NCBI RefSeq assembly: GCF_002192455.1
Contig: NZ_CP021744.1
Coordinates: 6,782,501 to 6,846,500, forward strand
Source of the DNA: Streptomyces albireticuli
GTDB taxonomy: Bacteria; Actinomycetota; Actinomycetes; Streptomycetales; Streptomycetaceae
Reading direction: 5' to 3'
DNA length: 64,000 nt
Shown: positions 17,223 to 24,774 of the stretch, piece after piece
Numbering within the stretch: the stretch's first letter is position 1
How the letters are laid out: each line of letters begins with the position of its first letter
The notes under the pieces: model-generated
The model's database searches: none
Seen by the model: only the letters and a program-made list of their open reading frames with translations
What the model was told of the DNA's origin: nothing
Program-made: the position numbers and the translations under genes

Positions 17223-18122
17223 TCAGTCCGCGGGCACCGCCGTCGGCCCGCGCTCCTCCAGCATCGCCAGCAGGGCCCTGGCCGCCGCGGTCGGCTGACC
17301 GGCCGCCGGCACCGCGACCGCCACCTGCCAGGACGTCGGACTGTCCAGCGGCACGGAGCTCAGCCCGCGCGCCTGCTCCTTGAACGTCACGGGCCGGGGC
17401 ACCACCGCGGCCCCCAGGCCCCGCGACACCAGGTCGAGCAGCGTATAGACGTCATTGACCTGGAGCGCCACCTTCCGGGCCACCCCGGCGTCCGCGAACG
17501 CCAGGTCCGCCGCGCGCCGCGCACCCCAGTCCGGGTGCAGGTCCACGAAGACCTCGCCGCCCAGCTGCGCGGGCGGCACCGGCCCGCCGACCCCGGCCAG
17601 CGGATGGTCGGCGCGGCACAGCAGCATCAGCGGCTCCGCCGCGACCCCGCGCAGGCGTACGCCCTCGTGGGAGCCGTCGTGCACCACGAAGGCCACATCG
17701 AGCTCGCCGCGCCGCACCTGCTCCAGCAGCCGCCCGGAGCCCGCCTGCTCCATATGGATCTCCACCTGCGGGTGCCGCGCGTGGAAGGCGGCCAGCAGCG
17801 CCGCCGCGTCGACCGTGCCCATGCACTGCTCGGTGCCCACCGAGAGCTTCCCGCCCATCAGGCCCTGCACGGCGGCGACCGCCTCCCGGGCGGCCGCCGC
17901 GCAGGCCAGCGTGCGCCGCGCCTCCACCAGCAGCGCCCGCCCGGCGTCGGTCAGCCCCACCCGCCGGGTGGTGCGCAGGAACAGCTCCGCGCCCAGCTCC
18001 CGCTCCAGCGCCCGCACCGACGCCGACACCCCGGACTGGGCCACGCGCAGCCGCTCGGCGGCGTGCGTGAAGTGCTGCTCCTCGGCGACGGCCACAAAGT
18101 GCTCAAGGTGTCTGAGTTCCAT
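17223..18122 (-). CDS. LysR-family transcriptional regulator
   Basis: Encodes 299 aa. The N-terminal winged helix-turn-helix is classic (MELRHLEHFVAVAEEQHFTHA, then RLRVAQSGVSASVRALERELG, and FLRTTRRVGLTDAG), followed by a periplasmic-binding-like effector domain from about residue 90. It is oriented the same way as mscR but separated by 241 bases, and diverges from a secreted-protein gene across 360 bases. The regulated gene cannot be deduced; LysR regulators usually act on the divergent neighbour, here the secreted protein, or on themselves. Confidence 0.92.
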   Translation of the reverse strand: MELRHLEHFVAVAEEQHFTHAAERLRVAQSGVSASVRALERELGAELFLRTTRRVGLTDAGRALLVEARRTLACAAAAREAVAAVQGLMGGKLSVGTEQCMGTVDAAALLAAFHARHPQVEIHMEQAGSGRLLEQVRRGELDVAFVVHDGSHEGVRLRGVAAEPLMLLCRADHPLAGVGGPVPPAQLGGEVFVDLHPDWGARRAADLAFADAGVARKVALQVNDVYTLLDLVSRGLGAAVVPRPVTFKEQARGLSSVPLDSPTSWQVAVAVPAAGQPTAAARALLAMLEERGPTAVPAD

Positions 18123-18482
18123 GATTCAGCATGGTAGGTGCTGGATTCCGCCGCGCCCCACGCCGGGCGGGTGCCTCTCCACCACCGGTGGGCACGCGGG
18201 GCCGTCCGCGCGGGCGGGCCGTGTCGCCCGCCCTGCCCCGCCGAGGGGGCCGCCGGGCCTCTCCACGACACCTCCACGCCCCCTCCGCGTCCCCTTCATG
18301 CCCTCTCCGCGCCCTCTCCCCAAGGGGGTTCAGGAGCGCTTCCCGGCCAACTCGCAACATGGCGGCAACAGTGTCACCTGGCTCACACCAGCTCCGTAGG
18401 CCCCATGGCGCCCAGTGGTCTTGGCCGGTCCTGTTCGGTGGGTGCAGCCAGAAGTGGCCGTTCGTGTCTACAGTCCCTCGCC
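18123..18482. promoter_or_regulatory. Divergent intergenic region, LysR to secreted protein
   Basis: These 360 bases hold no credible gene. They begin with a T-N11-A-like, AT-richer patch beside the LysR start (ATGATTCAGCATGGTAGGTG), where LysR autoregulatory sites usually lie. At the right end TACAGT at 18469-18474 is a possible -10 nine bases before the ATG at 18483, hinting at a leaderless or very short leader transcript. The middle is GC-rich with nothing recognised. Confidence 0.4.
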
Positions 18483-19025
18483 ATGCGCAGAACAACACTG
18501 GGACGGCTGAGCCTGTCCGCGATCCTCGCCTTCGTCGTCGCCCTCCTGGGCCTGGCCGGACCGGCCCACGCCGCCGACACCCCGCCGATGACCATCACCG
18601 TCGACAAGCAGTCCGCGACGCCGGGCTCCACCGTCACCATCAAGCTCACCTTCACCAACGACCAGACCACGAACTCCCAGTTCGTGTACCAGTCGATCCA
18701 GCCGACGTACGCGACCACCTCGGACCCCGGCCTGAAGTACGCCTTCGACGCGTGCACCGGCGACACGTCCTCCTGCACCGTCGCGACGAAGCAGAGCGGC
18801 GCCGTGAGCTACAACGTGCCGGTCCTGCCGGGCGCCAGCCGCACCGTCACCCTGACCTACAAGGTCGGCGCGGACTCGGCCTGCGGCCCGAGCCGGCGGA
18901 TCGAGTTCTACACGTACCTCTACTACGAGTACCAGGGCGGCCAGCTCAACAAGTCGGGCCTCTTCCCCGTCGGCGGCACCGACATCACCTGCGCGACCCC
19001 CGACACCCCGGCGGCGGCCCACTGA
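18483..19025 (+). CDS. Secreted beta-rich protein of unknown function
   Basis: Encodes 180 aa with a Sec signal peptide (RR near the start, hydrophobic core, PAHA cleavage near residue 31). The mature part resembles an immunoglobulin-like or DUF11-like beta-sandwich (MTITVDKQSATPGSTVTIKLTF, SRTVTLTYKV) and has four Cys (DACTGDTSSC, SACGPS, ITCATP) able to form two disulfides. The function is not known. No lipobox, cell-wall sorting motif or membrane anchor was seen, so it should be released. Confidence 0.78.
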   Translation: MRRTTLGRLSLSAILAFVVALLGLAGPAHAADTPPMTITVDKQSATPGSTVTIKLTFTNDQTTNSQFVYQSIQPTYATTSDPGLKYAFDACTGDTSSCTVATKQSGAVSYNVPVLPGASRTVTLTYKVGADSACGPSRRIEFYTYLYYEYQGGQLNKSGLFPVGGTDITCATPDTPAAAH

Positions 19026-19117
19026 ACACCCCACCCCGGAGCTGATCAGGCACCGGACCGCGCCGCGTTGCTGAGCGCGTCGGCGGTCGCGTACCACAGC
19101 ACACAGCCTTGAGGTCC

Positions 19118-19146
19118 GGCCCGGCCAGGAGCGCCCTGGCCGGGCC
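19118..19146. terminator. Bidirectional terminator hairpin
   Basis: Perfect 12-bp stem GGCCCGGCCAGG (19118-19129) with its complement at 19135-19146 and a five-base loop. It separates the convergent secreted-protein gene (stop 19025) and the small Cys-rich gene (stop 19172). Confidence 0.85.
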
Positions 19147-19171
19147 TGGGCGCGTCAGGGGCCGGGTTCCC

Positions 19172-19420
19172 TCAGGCCGCGGGCCGTGCGTGCCAGCGCG
19201 CGGACGCCGCCTCGTAGCAGCCCTCGCAGACGGGGAAGGACACCTCGCCCACGGCGGGCAGCCGCACGGTCAGGAGCAGGTCGGGATAGGCCTCCTCGGA
19301 ACAGACGTGCCGGCCCCGGTGGGTGACCGCGCACATGCAGTGACACGGCTCCGTCTGCTCCGTCGAGGCGATCCGCGGGGACGGGGCGCGGCCGTGCGTC
19401 AGGCTTCCGAAGGGGGCCAT
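19172..19420 (-). CDS. Small Cys-rich protein, probable zinc-binding
   Basis: Encodes 82 aa. Its Cys are in CHCMCAVTHRGRHVC and a later VCEGCYEA, a pattern able to bind one or two metal ions, as in small zinc-ribbon-like proteins that are common and uncharacterised in Streptomyces. The start is taken at Met (MAPFGSLTHG); the frame is open further upstream but that part is low-complexity and overlaps the cspA-like 5' region. Function unknown. Confidence 0.6.
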   Translation of the reverse strand: MAPFGSLTHGRAPSPRIASTEQTEPCHCMCAVTHRGRHVCSEEAYPDLLLTVRLPAVGEVSFPVCEGCYEAASARWHARPAA

Positions 19421-19604
19421 GCCGCCATTGTGGACCCTCCGCCCGTCATCGGCACGGCAAGCGGTGCTGGTCCGGCCGGGTGAAGGGGCACATACGTCCG
19501 GTCGTCGGCGGGAAAGGTCGGTGCGCCGGGATCCGACGCGCGGACCCCGGTCGGCGCGCGCCCACGCGGCGCCGTGGCACGTGTTCGAGGGAACGGGACG
19601 ACGG

Positions 19605-19811
19605 ATGGCAGCAGGCACGGTGAAGTGGTTCAACGCCGACAAAGGCTTCGGTTTCATCACGCAGGATGACGGGGGCCCGGACGTGTTCGTCCACTTCTCC
19701 TCGATCGCGACGACGGGTTACAAGTCGTTGGAAGAGAACATGAGGGTCACGTACGACGTGACGCGGGGCCCCAAGGGGCCGCAGGCGGAAAACGTCGTTC
19801 CGCAGCGCTGA
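19605..19811 (+). CDS. Cold-shock protein (CspA family)
   Basis: Encodes 68 aa, the typical length. The RNA-binding motifs RNP1 (KGFGFIT) and RNP2 (VFVHFSSI) are intact after the canonical start MAAGTVKWFNADKG. It acts as a single-stranded nucleic acid chaperone in the cytoplasm. The start at 19605 is set by homology. The upstream 184 bases make a long potential leader, a common site of cold-shock post-transcriptional control. Confidence 0.96.
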   Translation: MAAGTVKWFNADKGFGFITQDDGGPDVFVHFSSIATTGYKSLEENMRVTYDVTRGPKGPQAENVVPQR

Positions 19812-19817
19812 GGGGGC

Positions 19818-20088
19818 CCGCTGCGCGGGGCTTGTTCCCCAGCCCCGCCCCTTCCCGAACCGGGGCTCCGCCCCGGGCCCCGGTCCTCAATCGCCGGACG
19901 GGCTGATTTGTTGCCCGGAACCGGGCTGGAAAGCCGCCCCCGGCACAAGGGAAAGCCGGCCTCGGACAGGGGCACGATCCAGCCCGGCCGGCGTTTGAGG
20001 CCACCGCGCGTCAGCGCGGCCGGGGGCCCGGGGCGAAGCCCCCGGTTACGGGAAGGGGCGGGGCTGGGGAACAAGCCCCGCGCAGCGG
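19818..20088. repeat. GC-rich dispersed repeat with 40-bp perfect inverted arms
   Basis: Arms at 19818-19857 and 20049-20088 are perfect reverse complements over 40 bases (both contain AACAAGCCCCGCGCAGCGG or its complement) and are separated by 191 bases. Inside are CTCAATCGCCGGACGGGCTG and a GCCGGCGTTTGAGG match, short motifs that occur in many Streptomyces intergenic regions. The block lies between the convergent cold-shock and LCP genes and probably serves as a terminator. Related blocks occur near 40.9, 53.1 and 61.6 kb. Confidence 0.8.
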
Positions 20089-20106
20089 CCCGCCCCCCCA
20101 CCCGCC

Positions 20107-21471
20107 TCAGTCGACGCACGGCACCCCACCCATCTCCACCGCCGGCCCCTGAAACGCATCCGACGGCACCGGCGCATGCCTGGACGCGGCACCGCCACCG
20201 CCCGACCCGCCCGCCGACCCGCCCGCCGACCCGGTCGGCGAACCACTCGCCGGACCGCCCGGCTTCGCGTCACCGCCCCCCGCCGACGGCGTCGCCCCCG
20301 CCCCGATCATCTTCCCCACCAGCGCCCGCACCCGGTCCGCGTCGACGAGGTTCACCGCCTCCCCCTTCCGCGTCGCGAACCCCTCGATCGGCAGGGTGTG
20401 GAACTCCGCGTTGCCCCCGGTGAGGTTGGGCGCCTGCCGGGCGAAGTCCAGGATGTTCCAGCGGTCGTCGATGACGACGTCCTTCTTGACGACGTCGAAG
20501 AGCCCCTGGAGCTTGCCGACGTCGCCCCATACGCCCTGGGACTTGAGCTTGTGCGTGACGGAGGACAGGAAGGCCTGCTGACGGCGCGTACGGTCGAGGT
20601 CGCCGCCGTCCAGGCCGTGGCGCTGCCGGACGAACGACAGGGCCTGCCGGGCGTCGAGGTCCTGCACCCCGGCGGGGAAGTCCGCGCCGGAGTAGCGGTC
20701 GCGCACGGGCTTCTTCAGGCACACCTGGACCGGCTGGACGACCTTGGCGATGTCGTAGAAGCCGAGGAGGTTGACCTCGGCGAAGTGGTCGATCGGCACG
20801 CCGAGGAACTTCTGGACCGTCGCCAGCGTGGCCTCGCGGCCCGCCTCCCTGCCCCGGTGCTCCAGGTCCGCGCCCCGGACGCCCTCGGCGATCAGCTTCT
20901 CCTCCGCCTCCGCCTTGGCCAGGCCGTACGCCTCCTTGATCTTGTGCTCGCCACGGCCGCCGGCGATCTCGACGTAGTCGTCGCGCGGGATGGAGAAGGC
21001 GGTGACCTTCCCGCCGTCCGCCGGGATGTGCATCAGGATCAGCGTGTTGGTGTTGTAGCCGCCGATCTCGCTGGACCCGGCGTGCAGTTCCCGCTCGACG
21101 AACTCCTTGGGGAGGGCGTTGCCGTTCATGTCCCTCCGGCTGTCCAGGCCGATCAGCAGGACGTTCACCGCGCCGTCGCGGCCCCGGGGCGCGCCGTCGC
21201 GCAGCGCGTCGAGCGCGTGCGAGGTGATGAGGCCGTTGTTCAGCCAGTGGTAGGCGAACCAGCCGACGCCGCTGGTGAGCATCACGGCCGCCGAGGTGAG
21301 GCACACCGCCAGGCGGGCGAGGCCGGCGGCCCTGGCCCGCCGCGCCCCGCGGCGGCGCGGTGCGGGCCGCCGCGGGGCGCCGCCCGTCCTCCTGGGCGCG
21401 GGCACCGAGGTGCGCCGGGGCGCGGGCGCTCCCGTGGTCCTCCTGGGAGCGGTCCGGGGGTACTCAGGCAT
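20107..21471 (-). CDS. LytR-CpsA-Psr (LCP) family cell-wall glycopolymer ligase
   Basis: Encodes 454 aa: a basic, Arg/Pro-rich cytoplasmic tail (1-50), one transmembrane helix (about 52-75) and an extracellular LCP domain. Signatures are NVLLIGLDSRRD, NTDTLIL-like NTNTLILMHIP, FSIPRDDYV, and LSFVRQRHGLDGGDLDRTRRQQAFL. LCP proteins transfer lipid-linked glycopolymers such as teichoic acids or capsule to peptidoglycan; the Asp and Arg residues of these motifs bind the pyrophosphate. The C terminus is Ser/Gly-rich. Its start overlaps the preceding membrane protein gene by eight bases. Confidence 0.92.
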   Translation of the reverse strand: MPEYPRTAPRRTTGAPAPRRTSVPAPRRTGGAPRRPAPRRRGARRARAAGLARLAVCLTSAAVMLTSGVGWFAYHWLNNGLITSHALDALRDGAPRGRDGAVNVLLIGLDSRRDMNGNALPKEFVERELHAGSSEIGGYNTNTLILMHIPADGGKVTAFSIPRDDYVEIAGGRGEHKIKEAYGLAKAEAEEKLIAEGVRGADLEHRGREAGREATLATVQKFLGVPIDHFAEVNLLGFYDIAKVVQPVQVCLKKPVRDRYSGADFPAGVQDLDARQALSFVRQRHGLDGGDLDRTRRQQAFLSSVTHKLKSQGVWGDVGKLQGLFDVVKKDVVIDDRWNILDFARQAPNLTGGNAEFHTLPIEGFATRKGEAVNLVDADRVRALVGKMIGAGATPSAGGGDAKPGGPASGSPTGSAGGSAGGSGGGGAASRHAPVPSDAFQGPAVEMGGVPCVD

Positions 21472-21922
21472 GCGCGGCCCTCCCGCGCCGTCGCCGGCCG
21501 GGGCGTCCGGACCGGCCGGGGCGTACGGCGCGCAGTGTGAGCACCACGGCGGCGGCGGTCTCGGCGGCGGCGATCGCCGGGAAGGTGTCCATCGCCCAGC
21601 GGACCCCGGCGGTCATGGCCGTCGCGCCGGTGTGCGGGACGGAAGCGTCCGTCAGGAGCTGGGCGACGGCGGCGACGGCGGCTATCACCAGGGGCGGCAG
21701 CGCCGCCGCGCACCAGGCGCGGCCGCGCGGGGCCGTCAGGGCGGCCAGGGCCGCGGCCGTCGCGGCGGCCGCGGTGAAGAGCCGGCCGAGCCCGGGGCCG
21801 CGGGCCGCGTCCACGGCGGCACCCGAGGCGATCAGCGCCGCCGGGACGAGCAGCGGCACCACGGCCCGCCGGCCCCGTCCGCCCGTTCTCCGCCGCGGTT
21901 TCGCGGTCGGCCTGCCACCCAT
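21464..21922 (-). CDS. DUF6542-like small membrane protein
   Basis: Encodes 152 aa with four likely transmembrane helices (about 23-42, 48-66, 74-93 and 115-135) between basic N- and C-terminal tails. The helix pattern (AALIASGAAVDAARGPGLGRLF, then APRGRAWCAAALPPLVIAA) resembles actinobacterial DUF6542 proteins as I recall them; this cannot be verified here. It overlaps the LCP gene by eight bases, so the pair is coupled, suggesting a role in cell-envelope assembly. A longer upstream frame exists but MGGRPTAK is the more natural start. Confidence 0.65.
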   Translation of the reverse strand: MGGRPTAKPRRRTGGRGRRAVVPLLVPAALIASGAAVDAARGPGLGRLFTAAAATAAALAALTAPRGRAWCAAALPPLVIAAVAAVAQLLTDASVPHTGATAMTAGVRWAMDTFPAIAAAETAAAVVLTLRAVRPGRSGRPGRRRRGRAAHA

Positions 21923-21960
21923 GCGTGCTCCCCATCGGTCGGGTGCGAGCCCGGCTCGCC

Positions 21961-21984
21961 TTGCATATTTGCGCAATATAGCAA
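21961..21984 (-). promoter_or_regulatory. AT-rich near-palindrome upstream of the DUF6542-LCP operon
   Basis: A 24-base element, TTGCATATT / TGCGCA / ATATAGCAA, is an imperfect palindrome about 39 bases before the DUF6542-like start. It is strikingly AT-rich in this GC-rich window. It could be a regulator binding site or contain the -10 region of the operon promoter (TATATT on the minus strand). Confidence 0.5.
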
Positions 21985-22158
21985 GTGTCGGGGAGGTGAT
22001 CGCGGGCCGTCCCGCCGCCCACGCCCCCCGGCCCGGTCCGCCGCCGGACCACCCGGCCGTTACGGGACAGTGACACGCGAGGAGACAACGCACCCGGGGA
22101 ACGTACCGTCTCATTCCTCGAATCAGTGCCAATGACGGCTCATTGGTGTGGAGTTGCC

Positions 22159-22668
22159 ATGGAAAGTATGAATTCCACGAAAAGGACCGTGAAGCTCCGC
22201 GTAAGGCGCCGCTCACGGACCCCTCTGTTCCGGACGCCACTGGTCACGGCCCTGCGGGCGGCCGCCGCCGGGGCGCTCGGCCTCGCCGCGCTCGCCCTGA
22301 CCGCGTCCCCCGCGACGGCCGAAGGGGTGAGGAACACCGAGGGGGTGATGAGGATCGCCGCGCCCGCCCACCCCGTCCGGACCGGCCAGACCGTACGGGT
22401 CAGCGGCGACGGCCGCGCCGGTGACGACGCGGCGCGCTATCTGCGCGCCTGCGTCGAGCAGCGCACCGGCGCCCGGGGCACCTGGCAGACCGTGACCTGC
22501 GGTGCGCCGGTGGCGTCCGAGGCGGCCGCGCGGGTCGAGGCGCGGGTGCGCGCCCGGCGCTCGGGCACCCTCCAGCTCCGCGGGGTGCTCTACGGCCTGG
22601 ACGCCGCCCGGGACCCGCGCCCCGACCGGCTCGGCGGCTCACCCGTCCGCACCCTCCGCGTCCGGTGA
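22159..22668 (+). CDS. Secreted protein of unknown function
   Basis: Encodes 169 aa: a long basic N-region (KRTVKLRVRRRSRT), a hydrophobic core (ALRAAAAGALGLAALALTAS) and a TATA/PATA cleavage site near residue 55. The mature part has two Cys (RACVEQ, VTCGAP) and an Ig-like look (GQTVRVSGDGR). GGAG five bases upstream favours ATG 22159 over the ATG at 22168. Its last 269 bases overlap, on the opposite strand, the open frame continuing from the hemerythrin gene. Confidence 0.65.
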   Translation: MESMNSTKRTVKLRVRRRSRTPLFRTPLVTALRAAAAGALGLAALALTASPATAEGVRNTEGVMRIAAPAHPVRTGQTVRVSGDGRAGDDAARYLRACVEQRTGARGTWQTVTCGAPVASEAAARVEARVRARRSGTLQLRGVLYGLDAARDPRPDRLGGSPVRTLRVR

Positions 22669-23248
22669 CCCGCGAGGGCCGTGCCCGGAAGCCCGGCCAC
22701 GAAGCCCCGTGGGTGAAGGCCCGCCCGCCGAGCCCCCGCCCCTCACACCGCCCCGCCCCCGCCAGCACACTCCGCACCGTCGCCGCCGAACCCCCCGCCG
22801 CCGCGCGGTCCCGGGCGCGGTCCTCGCGCACCTGCGTCCCCAGGCGCTGGAGGGTCTCCAGCGGGCAGCCCTGCCGCAGCGTCGGGAAGAGGTCGTGCTC
22901 CTCGTGCCGGATGTGCTGGGAGACCTCGCGCTCCAGCGCGCGGACGCGGCCGTCGAAGCCGGGTTCGAGCACCGTGCAGGACTCCAGCCCGCGCAGCATG
23001 GCCGTCAGCCGCTCCTGCCCCGCGTTCTCCTTCTCGACGAACGCGTCACCGCCGGGCAGACAGGAGCGGACGGCCGGGTAGAGGTACCGCTCCTGGGCCG
23101 CCGCGTGCCGCGCCAGCTCGCCGGCCGCCTCCTGGAGGAGGCGTTCGCGCCCGGTGTCCTCGATGGGGGTCCGGTGGATCCACGTGAACAGCGCCTCGAT
23201 CACCCGGTGGTCGGTCTCCAGCTCGGTGATGATGTCCGTGCGGGTCAT
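22400..23248 (-). CDS. Hemerythrin/HHE-domain protein with an extended reading frame
   Basis: Residues 1-160 are a four-helix HHE cation-binding domain with iron ligand candidates in ELETDHRVIEALF, ELARHAAAQERYLYP and HIRHEEHDLFP. Such proteins bind non-haem di-iron and are linked to redox or nitric oxide handling. The frame stays open to 22400, for 282 aa in all, but beyond about residue 185 it is Arg/Pro/Gly-rich low-complexity sequence, antisense to the secreted-protein gene. The natural stop may have been lost by frameshift, or the tail may be real. Start is MTRTDII at 23248. Confidence 0.7.
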   Translation of the reverse strand: MTRTDIITELETDHRVIEALFTWIHRTPIEDTGRERLLQEAAGELARHAAAQERYLYPAVRSCLPGGDAFVEKENAGQERLTAMLRGLESCTVLEPGFDGRVRALEREVSQHIRHEEHDLFPTLRQGCPLETLQRLGTQVREDRARDRAAAGGSAATVRSVLAGAGRCEGRGLGGRAFTHGASWPGFRARPSRVTGRGGCGRVSRRAGRGAGPGRRPGRRAPRGAGGCPSAGRAPAPRPARPPRTPPAHRRSRSARCPGRRCAARRRRADSAPRRHRRGRRR

Positions 23249-23393
23249 GGGACCGTCCCTTCGCCTCGTGCGTGACTGCGTCGGGAACCACGCTGCCACG
23301 CCCGGCCGGGATCCGCTCCGGCCGGGCACCCGGCGGCCGGGCCACCCGCGCTGCGCCGTCCGGGTGACCCTCCGCGCGGTGCGGACCGGCCGC

Positions 23394-23897
23394 TCAGTCG
23401 TTGTGCCAGGCCCCGGTGACCGCCGCGACCACGACCGAGCCGATGACCACCAGACGGTGCGTCACCGCGTCGAGCTGCTGGCGCTGCGCGGGCGGCAGGT
23501 GCCACTCCTCCCACCAGGTGACCTGCTCCTCGGTGAGCAGCTCCGGCGGCTCGGCGTGCCACCGCTCGCGCAGGTGGTCGGCGAGCGGGAGCACGGCGGC
23601 GGCCTGTTCGGCGTAGGCGGAGACCAGCGCCGTCATATGGCTCGTGGGCAGATAGCCGTACCACTGGTCGCGGACGCCCGCGGCCAGCGCCGACACGTCC
23701 TCCAGCCACAGCACGTGCTGGGTCACCCACCCCTGCGGGTCGCTGTGCGGGGGCATGCCCGGCAGGAGGCGCGGCTCCACCGCGTCGCGGTGGCCGAGGA
23801 ACGCTTGGCCGAGGGCGCGTTCCTCGTCGTGCGGGATCCAGGTGCGCTCGCCCAGGGCGATCGCTGCGGCATCGACGGCATCAACGGCGTGGGTCAT
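23394..23897 (-). CDS. Conserved-looking protein of unknown function
   Basis: Encodes 167 aa, predicted mostly helical. It is rich in Trp (RTWIPHDEE, QGWVTQHVLWLEDV, RDQWYGYLPTSHM, TWWEEWHLPP) with a hydrophobic segment at the C terminus (VVIGSVVVAAVTGAW) that may be a single membrane anchor or buried helix. No known motif was recognised. It has normal Streptomyces codon bias, supporting that it is coding. It lies upstream of the hemerythrin gene in the same direction with a 145-base gap. Confidence 0.7.
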   Translation of the reverse strand: MTHAVDAVDAAAIALGERTWIPHDEERALGQAFLGHRDAVEPRLLPGMPPHSDPQGWVTQHVLWLEDVSALAAGVRDQWYGYLPTSHMTALVSAYAEQAAAVLPLADHLRERWHAEPPELLTEEQVTWWEEWHLPPAQRQQLDAVTHRLVVIGSVVVAAVTGAWHND

Positions 23898-24030
23898 TTG
23901 ATCACTTTACGGGGCCCTTCGCCGCACCCCGCACCGCCCTACCCGAGCCTGTAGCCCGCCTCGGCCCGCCCCGGGCCGGAGCGGCGCCCGCAGGCGCGCG
24001 CCCGCGCCCGGCCCGGGGCATCATGGCCGG

Positions 24031-24774
24031 GTGACGAGCCTCGGGCTTCCCCCTGACATCCGTGCCTGTCTCTTCGACCTCGACGGCGTCCTGACCCGCA
24101 CCGCGACCGTGCACGCGGCGGCGTGGAAGGAGATGTTCGACGCCTTCCTGCGGTCGCGCGACGGGGCGGGCTTCCGGCCCTTCGACGAGGTCGAGGACTA
24201 CGACGCCTACGTGGACGGCATGCCCAGGGCCGACGGCGTGCGGTCCTTCCTCGCCTCCCGGGGCATCAGCCTCCCCGAGGGCCGGCCGGACGACCCGCCG
24301 GAGGCGGACACCGTGCACGGCCTCGGCACCCGGAAGAACGCGATCGTGCTGGAGAAGATCGAGGAGCTGGGCGTGCAGCCGTACGAGGGCTCGGTCCGCT
24401 ACGTGCGGGCGGCGCGGGACGCCGGGCTGCGCCGCGCCGTGGTCTCCTCCAGCGCCAACTGCCGCGACGTCCTCGTCGCGGCGGGCATCGAGGACCTCTT
24501 CGAGGTCCGGATCGACGGCGTGGTCGCCGCCGAGCGGAGCCTGCCGGGCAAGCCCCACCCCGACACCTTCCTCGCCGCGGCCCACGACCTCGGCGTCGAG
24601 CCCCGGCAGGCCGCGGTCTACGAGGACGCCCTGGCGGGCATGGAGGCCGGCCGCGCCGGGGCGTTCGGCCTCGTCGTCGGCGTGGACCGGGTGGGCCAGG
24701 CCGGGGCGCTGCGCGAGCACGGCGCGGACCTGGTGGTGGGGGACCTCGACGAACTCCTGGGAGACGCACCGTGA
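24031..24774 (+). CDS. Beta-phosphoglucomutase (HAD superfamily)
   Basis: Encodes 247 aa with HAD motifs I (FDLDGVLTRT, nucleophile Asp and general acid Asp), II (VVSSSANC), III (GKPHPDTFLAAA) and IV (YEDALAGMEAG), and a helical cap typical of beta-PGM. It interconverts beta-glucose 1-phosphate and glucose 6-phosphate. The GTG start at 24031 is the first start in frame after the upstream gene. Its stop overlaps the GTG start of the GH65 gene (GTGA): the phosphorylase makes beta-glucose 1-phosphate and this enzyme feeds it into glycolysis. Confidence 0.92.
   Translation: MTSLGLPPDIRACLFDLDGVLTRTATVHAAAWKEMFDAFLRSRDGAGFRPFDEVEDYDAYVDGMPRADGVRSFLASRGISLPEGRPDDPPEADTVHGLGTRKNAIVLEKIEELGVQPYEGSVRYVRAARDAGLRRAVVSSSANCRDVLVAAGIEDLFEVRIDGVVAAERSLPGKPHPDTFLAAAHDLGVEPRQAAVYEDALAGMEAGRAGAFGLVVGVDRVGQAGALREHGADLVVGDLDELLGDAP

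Noticed and set aside
20176..21540. 454-codon plus-strand frame over the LCP gene
   Set aside because: It is the antisense of an LCP gene with conserved motifs; the shadow has no domain.
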